From positions 34,783,791 to 34,847,790 of the forward strand of contig NC_079223.1 of assembly GCF_029633865.1 (NCBI RefSeq): a stretch of DNA of 64,000 bases. Reading direction: 5' to 3'. Every line of letters starts with the position of its first letter. The stretch's first letter is position 1. Below the pieces are notes generated by a model. That model ran no database searches, had not been told where the DNA came from, and saw only the letters and a program-made list of their open reading frames with translations. The DNA is from Lampris incognitus. Lineage: Eukaryota; Chordata; Actinopteri; Lampriformes; Lampridae. The position numbers were made by a program, and so were the translations under genes. Below are positions 1 to 48,800 of the stretch, in pieces.

Positions 1-444
1 GGGGGCATTTTTCCTCCTCTTTTTCTCCCCAATCGTATCCAGCCAATTAATCCACTCTTTCGAGCCATCCCAGTCACTGCTCCACCCCCTCTGCTGATCC
101 AGGGAGGGGTTGCAGACTACCACATGCCTCCTCCAACACATGTGGAGTCACCAGCCGCTTCTTTTCACCTGATAGTGAGGAGTTTCACCAGGGGGACATA
201 GCACGTGGGAGGATCATGCTGTTCCCCCCAGTTCCCCCTTTCCCCCCGAACAGGCACCCCGACCGACCAGAGGAGGCGCTAGTGCAGCGACCAGGACACA
301 TACCCACATCCGGCTTCCCACCCGCAGACACGGCCAATTGTGTCTGTAGGAACGCCCGACCAAGCCAGATGTAAAACGGGGATTTGAACCGGGATCCCCG
401 TATTGGTAGGCAACAGAATAGACCACTACGCTACCCGTATGCCC
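1..444 (-). mobile_element. tRNA-derived SINE, family 1, copy 1
   Basis: Read on the minus strand it begins near 444 with a tRNA-like head (GGGTAGCGTAGTGG, then GGTTCAAATCC-like box B). It runs through the family body, with AATTGGCC and CAGCCGCTTC-type stretches, to an A/G-rich tail at the window edge. The same family occurs at 26237-26633 and 61765-62208. Lies in the dlg5 intron after exon 24. Confidence 0.8.
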
Positions 445-469
445 AGGGTTGGAGGTGGGTGTAACAATT

Positions 470-1262
470 AAAGTCAGGATCAGACCGAATATGCCAGTTT
501 GAAAAGCTGCGTTTTGAGATGGGATTTCAAGGTGGAAAGAGAGTCGACCCCATGGTAGTCAAGCAGGCAGATGGTGTAGTGAGATGGGTGTCAGAAGAGG
601 ATCTGACAGTACGGGAGAGTGTGTGGCTGTGAAGGAGTAAAGTGGAAGATATAAAGGTGCTACTTTATGAATGGACTTAAAGGTGGGGAGCAGAAGGTTG
701 AACTCAATACAGTATTTAACAGGGAACAGGAGTGATAAGATCTATGGAGGGAGCTCAGGTAATGATGCGGTAGGCTGAATTCTGGACCAACTGAAGTTTA
801 TAAAGACACTTGAGAGGAAGACCAAAGAGGATAGAATTGCAGTAGTCAATACGGGATGTAACCAGGGGGTGAATGATAATGATAGTGCTGTTTGGTGTAA
901 GAGACGGGCAAAGACAATTAATATTGCGTAGTTGGAAGTATGCAGACCGAGTAACATTGTTGATGTAGGCTTCAAAAGAAATGTGCTGTCCAAGATGACA
1001 CCCAGACTCAACCTGAGGGAAAGAAGGAACTACAGAATTGTCAATAGTGGGAGAAAATCTATCAGGCTTAGCCAAAGTAGATTTAGTACCTACGAGGAGA
1101 ACCACAATTTTATCCCTATTAAGTTTGAAAAAGTTGTATGAGTACCAGGATTTAATTTCCAGTAAGCAGTCGGAAAGGGAAGTGAGTGGAAGAGTGGAAA
1201 TAGGCTTGGTGGATATATAGAGCTGGGTGTCATCCGTGTAGCAGAGAAATTGCCTGCCCAAT
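470..1262 (-). mobile_element. L2-type LINE fragment, reverse transcriptase C-terminal part, decayed
   Basis: On the minus strand the frame around 1261-755 carries the RT box TDDTQLY (usually YADDTQLY), then LVTSRIDYCNSILFGLP and LYKLQLVQNSAYRI. A second frame near 480-560 ends LSTLKSHLKTQLFKLAY and a stop, the usual end of L2/CR1-group ORF2. Frameshifts show it is dead. Same orientation as dlg5, inside its intron. Confidence 0.7.
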
Positions 1263-1410
1263 TACCTGAAAATGTAGCCAGGAGGTAGAAGGCAAATAAC
1301 AAATAGTAATTATGTTTAGGCAGGGTGTTTAAGGAAATGAAAAATAATTATAAGTTTTTGTTTCTCTACTCTGGCCATTTTTGTGCACAATGTCATGAAT
1401 GTGTTATTAC

Positions 1411-40496
<39,086 letters not shown>

Positions 40497-41080
40497 TGCT
40501 GTTCGCTGTAGTTCCGTAGCTCTCAAGCTAACTAGATGGCCAGCTCAGATGTTATGATGTCCTTAGCTTCCAAAAGCACCACCCGATTATTCAACAAGCA
40601 ACTTATTGGGGCTCGCAGAACTTCGCCAGAACCACCATTGCACTAAATTGCATGGGAGATCAATTTTTACAGCAAACAGAAAAAGGCACAAGAAGCCATA
40701 TTTGTTGCCCAAGGCTGTTGACTGCACTAAACAGCGATACATCTTCCCATATTACTTGTGCGTAGCAAATCGGGTCGTTTTTGCTTTCCGTCCAAGTACG
40801 CGTTGCCGGAATATATTTTCCTCTTCCAATGAATCATTTGCTTCACGGTATGCTGACTTAACTGCTAAGGGAAACTATCGTAACTCTGTCGCCGTGCCTC
40901 ACTTACACCGTATCCTCCGCCATGTCTAGGCACTTCAGCAGCTGCTGCCCCCTGTCAATCAACGAGCCACACAATTGCCATATACGGTGAATGAGGCGGG
41001 GTTTCGTAAAGACACACCCATATTTGCGTAGCAGCGCCGTAGTACGTCGAAAATCCCATGCGGGAAAAATAAGAATGGAG
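40497..41080 (-). promoter_or_regulatory. dlg5 5' flank, probable promoter and 5' UTR region
   Basis: Upstream of the dlg5 start codon. At about 40905-40925 the minus strand has an ATG inside ACATGGCGGAGG, a YY1-like sequence common at TATA-less vertebrate promoters. It is followed five codons later by a consensus donor-like GTGTAAGTGAGG, so a short upstream first exon spliced towards exon 1 is possible. No TATA box is evident. The role is inferred from position only. Confidence 0.35.
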
Positions 41081-41490
41081 AGAATTTGCATTATAATTTT
41101 ATTGTGTTATACCATAACCCTTCCAGTTCAGATATTCAGATACTAGAAACCCACAGAGTTCCTCTTGAAGGATTAGAAAAATACACTGTCATAAAGGCAT
41201 TGGGCTTCTGCAACAGTTCTCTTATATCATATCATATCAATCATATCATATCATATATATATATAATCATATGTATCATATCACATTTTATTTGTTTATT
41301 TTTATACCCAAGCTCTTGATTCACCCTGTTTTTATATATAAATACATCTCTTTATTCTATTTCATTTTATCGGAACCAAATGCTTCAGTTTAGTTCTTTA
41401 TATTTTGTATACTCTCAATTCGCTGATATTGTGTGCTTTTGAATTATGCAAGCTGTAATGACGCTTTAATGTTCCCCAGGATCAAGTATA

Positions 41491-41687
<197 letters not shown>

Positions 41688-42629
41688 CTGGAGCCAGTTA
41701 CAATGTGATATTGTAGTCAGATACTGGGTCCCAGGCTTCAAGATGAATAATATGTGAGGGTGAAAATATGAACTGTGTTTTCTGAGTAAGCAGTAATATA
41801 CTAAATGATGGTGATTGAACCCAATCCTATCCAAGTTAACGACTGAGTCAACACAGGCATCTGTCTACAGGCGTAGACCTACGTCTCAAACTGTGACCTT
41901 TTTCATGTGTGCATTTAATTTCTGTTGTGACATCCATCCCCCAACACACCCTCTCCCATGTTGACTCCCCAGCTTGTGCAACCATGTGGTATTCTCGTTA
42001 GATGAAAAATTAATTACGGTTCATTCATATCAAAGGGAAGCCGTCCCCGTTCAGTGACATGGATTGGACGGTGGAGTCTGGGGCCTGCCTTTGGGGACGT
42101 GTTTGAATACAAGGGGAGAAAGTGTTATTTATGGGGTATGAATTAGTGGCGGGCGGTGCGACTTGTTTTGTTGAATCAGTAGATTCAAGTCAAAACATGT
42201 GAGCCTATCGAGTGTTTGGAGTTTCCGGTACATCATGAGTCCTAAAACCTGCTGAAGTATGCAGGGCCTTTATGAGTCCAGTCTAGTGGTGGCCATCAGT
42301 GTTACATGACCACACAGGATATCCACCGACACCAGACTTTCACTCCAAAACATTGTTAGATTCATAATATCATAATACAGTAGAGTATGGGCACTTTGAA
42401 CATTTAGCCTAAGTGTTGGCAGCATTTACTTTGCTTAAAAAACAATAACATTTTTTTTCTATCGTTTTACCCAAAATGGTTATTCTTTTATTCTTTGCTG
42501 ATTTTATCATCGCCTGTTGTTACCGGGGACAAATGAAATAGGTGTAATATTTACACAAACTAGCCCAATATATGACTACTGAATGTGACAGAAAGATGTT
42601 ATTCACCAAAAATAGTGTTTCCTCACCTT

Positions 42630-42631
<2 letters not shown>

Positions 42632-42662
<31 letters not shown>
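42632..42662. repeat. CA microsatellite at the truncated edge of Tc1-like copy 3
   Basis: About 15 CA units immediately left of the surviving transposon sequence. Confidence 0.9.
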
Positions 42663-42666
<4 letters not shown>

Positions 42667-43529
42667 ATGACAGGGTGTTGGGTGCCCAAGGCTTATCAAT
42701 GTGCGAGGGCAACGAAGGCTAACCCATCTGGTCCCACAGAAGAGCTACTGTAGCTCAAATTGCTAAAAAAAACAATGCTATGATAGACAGGTGTCAGGAC
42801 AGAGTGCATCGCACCCTGCTGCATATGGGGCTGCGTAGCCACAGACCGGTCAGAGTGCCCATGATGACCCCTGTCCACCGTCGAAAGCTCCTATGGGCAC
42901 ATGAGTGTAAGAAGTGGACCTTGGAGCAGTGGAAGAAGGTGGCCTGGTCTGATGAATCGCGTTTTCTTTTACATCATGCAGATGGCCGGGTGTGTGTGCA
43001 TCATTTACCTGGGGAAGAGATGGCACCAGGATGCACTGTGGGAAGAAGGCAAGCTAGTGGAGACAGTGTGATGCTCTGAGTGATGTTCTGCTGGGAAACC
43101 CTGGGTCCTGGCATTCATGTTGCTGTTACTTGAACACGTGCCACTTACCTACACATTACTGCAGACCAGGTATACCCCTTCATGGCAATGGTATTCCATG
43201 ATTGGAGTGGCCTCTTTCGGCAAGATAAGGCGCCATGCCACACTGAACACATTCTTCAAGGTGTTGCCCTGGCCTCCAAATTCTCCAGATCTCAATCCAG
43301 TTGAGCATCTGTGGGATGTGCTGGACTGATAAGTCCGATCCACGGTGGCTCCACCTCGCAATTTACAGGACTTGAAGGATCTGCTGCTAATGTTTTGGCG
43401 CCAGACACCACAGGAGACCTTCAGGAGCCTTGTAGAGTCCATGCCTCGACAGGCCGGCGCTGTTTTGGCGACACATGGAGGGCCAACAGCATATTAGACA
43501 CGTGGTCATAATGTTTTGGCTCATCAGTG
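42667..43529 (+). mobile_element. Tc1-like DNA transposon, family A copy 3, 5' truncated
   Basis: Right end GCTCATCAGTG intact at 43529; the left end is lost at a CA repeat (42632-42662). Transposase pieces: RSHRPVRVPMMTPVHRRKL, KKVAWSDESRFLLHHADGRV (first catalytic Asp), then KVLPWPPNSPDLNPVEHLWD. Between dlg5 and anxa11. Confidence 0.85.
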
Positions 43530-45174
43530 TTTCCATACAGCAGTCAGCAGGCTACCTTCGTGTTATTATGTCTTGTGTATTCAGAGTCGCATCATTGGAG
43601 ACCCGAGTTGTATCAACCTCGAAAATTATTCATTTGTTCATTTTGATAGCGTTAGTAGATTCTAAAAAATGACAGACACATAACTGACTGGATTTGTTTA
43701 TCGGACAGGTCAAGGCGAAGAAAAATATCATATCATATCCTTTCATCATCTTGTACTTTGGCCGAATATCTGAAAAGTGTGCGGTTAATGGACAGGAGTA
43801 CGAGTTGCAAACATATTATTTCATGCATTAATTCTCAAATACCTTTATTTACTATGGCAGCGGTCTATCAATTTTATACCCTCTCTGTGACCAGTCCTTA
43901 CGGATCCCCAAATGAGGGGATGACATCGAGATTAGCCACACTGTAAAATGAGAATGAGGGTCAATTCCATCAAAACGCTGGAGTCTTTTAATGCATACAA
44001 ATTTTAAGTAACTTCTCTCCCAAATGTCTTCAGATCACACCGCAATGGAGACCACCCCCCGTTCCCTCAAAATCATTGCAGCAAACAATAACAAAACAAC
44101 GCACGGCTCAGTTTCCAAATGCGAGGTTATTTGGGGATCAGAGAAAGGCCTCGCCCCCTGCTGGTTATATTAAGAAACTCCACTGGATTAAACCGCCGTC
44201 ATTATAAAACGATGTAACAGAGACGATGCTCCTGATCAATATAACACCGTTAGCAGTGTGTAATAATCTGCCCGGGTTGGATTTTCTTTCAAAAACTAAT
44301 CGCGTCACACGATTTTCATCAACATCTTAATGGGGAGTTACCTTAAAACCAGGGCTTTCCAGGGCGCTCGGTAATCTCTATCAATCCTGTTATTCGAATA
44401 ACGTGAAACAATCATAAAGGACTTCTTCAAACATAATTATTAATCCAGACACGAGTTAAGGTCCCCCAGGCATCTGACAGCATTGCAGCTATGCAAAACT
44501 TGTTTTATGTGGCCAAAACAGACGCCATCAATCCCCCCCCCCCCCACACACACACACACGCCTGTTATTGATCGTCGTGGGGCATTTATTACCACAGCCA
44601 CACAGGAGCGCAGCCGCGTCTCTGCCGTCTAGGTATTCAGCAACATTTCAAGTGAAGCCAACAGGAACTAATAGGTCAGGAGAGTTCCGTGTGCAGCACC
44701 ACAAACAAGTCCCCTAAGCAAAGAGACATTAGATGGAATGATAAACGAAAACCTTGTTGCATTTATTTATCAACAAATTATTGCAACCCTTTCTAATTTG
44801 TATGGCGCATGGTAAGGCAATGCCTGATCATTATTGTGTTGTGTGATCTTTCAGTGAAACATATAGGCATATCGCGGTATATTAAACCGTCTCCATCCAA
44901 GGGAAGGTGTACATTGGTAGAATGAGAGCAAAATTAATCTGACTTTTAAACACAAATCAACTTGCAATCAAAAAATAAATATTTTGGAGCGACGATTCAA
45001 CTGCTTTCTCGACAACGATTTCAGCGCCCTCTGTCGGCAATTAGAGTCCACTGCATAAGCATCTAACTTGAGGCGTTTGCCCGGAGTTCTTCGTATCTCT
45101 GTAGGGATATTTAGAGCAGTCTTCCCCAATTTAGTAATTTTAATATAAAGAACATACTCAGTGGATTTTCAATA
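43530..45174. other. Intergenic spacer between anxa11 and dlg5
   Basis: No coding sequence recognised. Includes a C-run with CA repeat at 44530-44560. 3' UTR of anxa11 probably covers 45175-45760. Confidence 0.5.
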
Positions 45175-45180
45175 TTTATT
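45175..45180 (-). terminator. Candidate anxa11 polyadenylation signal
   Basis: AATAAA on the minus strand, about 580 nt downstream of the anxa11 stop; I found no earlier AATAAA between them. Site use is inferred. Confidence 0.35.
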
Positions 45181-45760
45181 TTCCAAGAGTGATTCTTGAT
45201 CAAAGCATGAGAAAATTATGTAATGCTGTCATTTTTTATGACACTGATAAGAAATAATGCATTGCGTGAATATAATAAAACCATTATGAGGCAAAAATAG
45301 AGTGTGCAAAAATATAGAAGAGGTTAAATTAATGCAAACATTAACAGGTAACTTTGGCATTTAGCTGCTACATCATCTGACATTTTTTTGCTGTACAGTT
45401 GACTGAAAACAATTTCATGAGATAGTAGCTAAGGCTGGCACATTTGAAAAAAAAATATACTCCCTAAAAATATACAATTTCTCACATTTAAAAACCTAAT
45501 CTTTTACAAGTTTAGTCTTATTTGGGCACATGTGTTTGATTGTACTGTCACATGACTTAAAAAAATCGTAAACATTTTTAAGCATATTGTAGAAAAGAAA
45601 CAGCAATGATATATGAGATTCTTATTGATAGATAAACATTGCACTGAAAACAGTGGCATGGCATGCAGCATTGCAGATTATAGTGCAGAGTATAGGTTAG
45701 CAGGTAAACAGGGATATTCATGACATCCTGATGATTTAGTGGATGGTCTCTGGTCCCCTT

Positions 45761-45820
45761 TTAATCACTCCCTCCACAGAGCTTCAATAGCAATTTCTTA
45801 TAGTCTCCAGATGTGTCTCC
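45761..45820 (-). CDS. anxa11: anxa11 last coding exon and stop
   Basis: Encodes [19 protein letters not shown] followed by TAA at 45763-45761. Classic annexin C-terminus. Confidence 0.94.
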   Translation of the reverse strand, partial: GDTSGDYKKLLLKLCGGSD

Positions 45821-48800
45821 CTGCCAGCAGAACAAAAAACACCAGTAAGTGGATCATTCTCCTTATACTGCATACAGCTCTTTTTGGCTATCAACATAGC
45901 ATGTCGCATTTCATCATCATGTGTTACTCTATGGATATTCAGGTTGTACATTTACTGGCACTGAGATACTTACAGAGATGTGCGTGTACAGAGACTTGCC
46001 ATAGTTTTTAACATATGCCTGGCGGATATCCAGCATGTCAACCTCAGAGCGCGAGACCATGATTCTTATCAGGGTTCTGTCCTTGGTCCCAGCTCCCTGA
46101 AAGCAGACATGTCCACATGGACAAACAATAAGGATGACGTAGGAATTACATATCAATAAACCTGTCACAGTTTTATCATGCTTGGAGGATTATTATAATG
46201 TTTGGAGGATTATCATCTAAACAACACAGGTGTGTCTCACCCTCATGGCCTTGTAGAGCCTCTCAGCAAAGTAGGCAGGTGTGTTCTTAATACACTTCAC
46301 TGAGCCACAAAGAAAAGAGGGATTTATTATTTATTACATGCAAATACTGTATACAGCCCTTTGACCACCTCAAAAGTGCATTATGGAAAAAAACTCGGTG
46401 TGAGACAACAAGATGAAGAACAGCAACTCTCTCAAAAATATGAAAAGTGAACAAGAATCAGAAAACTCAAGCACTGCACCACATATACTGAAATGGAGTA
46501 TACCATAAAATCAGAGAATAAATGAAATCCAGGAAGCACACTAAAAAGGTAGACATAAATTAAAAGACTATGAATACAAGATGAAGAAACTTTTTTTTGT
46601 TTCAGTCAAGTACAGTGAAATGAAACAATGCTTCACAATAGCCACAAATATGCATTACTGCACACTACACGACAACTCACTTCACTACACAACATCTCAT
46701 CCTCATAGGCTAAAGGTAAAGTAAACATGAAACTATTTCATGTAAACAGATTTAAAAGAAAAATACAGGTTACTGTACCGTAACCCTGAACAATGATGGC
46801 AAAATAGGGAGAAACACAGCAAATTGATTATACATTAACAGCCCCCTCCCTACCATCAGCACACGCTAACATTTTTTTTCTCCCAAACTGCATTATGTAA
46901 TGTGTTACATCAGGCACAGAAAATGCTTTGTTTTGTAAGGGGGTGGCACTATTGTATGTAGGTAATGGTTTACTTTACACCACAAACAGAAAAGTGACTC
47001 CACTCCTCACAGTATTTCTATGCAATTTAACAATACGTAGGCTTGGCTTTTCTAAAACTAGGTCCATATACGGTATATATGTATATACATATCAAAGGAT
47101 TGCATAGTGTGTGTGTGTGTGTGTGTGTGTGTCTCTTACCCACTGCCAACATGCCACTCTCAAGATCCCCAGACATTTCTCTGTCGATACTCTTTTCAAT
47201 ATCCCTGCCACACATCTGCTGATACTCCTGAAATACTACACACAGACAGACAGACACAGATACAGACACTTCCTTAACAGCAATAACAAACAAAAAACAA
47301 GCAAAAATGGTTTGCATATGTTTTAATATTCTCAATTCCTTTTTGAACAGAAGCATGAACTGATTGGACTCGGGTTAGCGGTTGCCTTTTTAAATAGTAC
47401 ACTTGTGATGTACTCAACCCTAGCTTCTTTGTACCTGCTCTGAGATGGGGTTTGCTCCTGGCACACAGAATAGCATTGAATTTGGACTCATCAGTCCCCA
47501 ACTTATTCTCTCCAGCAGCGTAAAGGGCCTACAAACAGAGGATTAAATGTACCAGATGAAAACATCCTTGCAATAGAAAGGTTATCAATGTGGTGTTAAT
47601 GATGTGTGAATGAAGCAGGATTTACCTGAGCATCTTGTTTAGCTAAACCAATGTCCACATTTTCTCGTTCATCGCGGTTACCCTAGAAAAACAAAGAGCG
47701 TTATTCATAGTCATAACTGTTTGTGATTGTTGATGCAAGAGGGGAGTAAGGGGTGATGCAAGTTGTAACTGTACCTGAGCAAGTGAGATCAGGAGCCTAC
47801 GGAAGTGACCTGAGGTATCCCCACTGATGGCATCCTCCAGTGACTTCTTGTACTCTGAAATAACACACGATTACAGATAAAGAACAGCTAAATGTTCTTT
47901 ATGATAATTGTGAATCTGTATGTTCGATGTAGAGCATCAAATTATAGTTTAACAGTTGTGAAACCCTACTTTTGATTTTATTTCAATCTCCTTTAATGTT
48001 GGTTTATGGGAATTATGTTACCTGGGTTGTCCTGACTACAAGATCCCAAAACTTAAATCACAGGGAAAAGCTCCTTAGGGGGCTAACATTTGAAATCTTC
48101 TAGACTTTTGAAACTAACATATGTTTTTAGATACAATGAGCCCACCCACAAAGTAATGCAAAAAAAACAAAAACTTTTTTCAGCTAAGGCCTTGATGCTG
48201 TATGAGAAAGGACAGTAGTATTTGGCATGGAGTACACAAGGTAGCCCAGGGGATCTCACCTGTTTTGTAAAGATGGTTAATCTCTTTGATTTCAGCATTG
48301 GAGCGAGAGGACAGGATCTCTATCAGGCATGCTTCATCAGTTCCAGCTCCCTGTTAGAATGTCAAAACACAGACTAGCTGAAGACCTTCTCACCTTTGAC
48401 ATATAAGTACTTTTGAGCTAACCGTTACAATGTGTTACAGTGAAAACAAGGTTTTAAGCAGAAATATGTGACCATATAAAGCGGTTACAACAGCTAATTT
48501 AGCTCTAGAGGTGAATACAAAGACATGCCCAACTGCCCACTGCCCTCTTTTCCCATGGGCTTGTTCTTCTTATTCATATTGCTGGTGAATTTTGCACAAA
48601 GCTGCCTGTGTCTTTTCACTTTAAACTCAGCACTCTAGCAACCCGTTTATTTATGTCTATAAACAAAATCCTAAATAAGCGAGTTCATAATTTTGTTTAT
48701 CTTTCATAAATATGTAGTTAAGTGTTACTGTACGCTGAAGTTATCTATCCTTCATTCCTTCTGCTATCAGGCTGTTAAATGCCGAGAGTAGTCATTTTTA

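Noticed and set aside
755..1261. 168-codon minus-strand frame as a host gene
   Set aside because: It carries the (Y)xDDTQLY reverse transcriptase motif of L2-type LINEs and is frameshifted before its normal end.
40903..41091. 62-codon minus-strand frame ending MAEDTV as a separate protein
   Set aside because: The upstream part has no homology I recognise; more likely dlg5 5' flank or first exon sequence.
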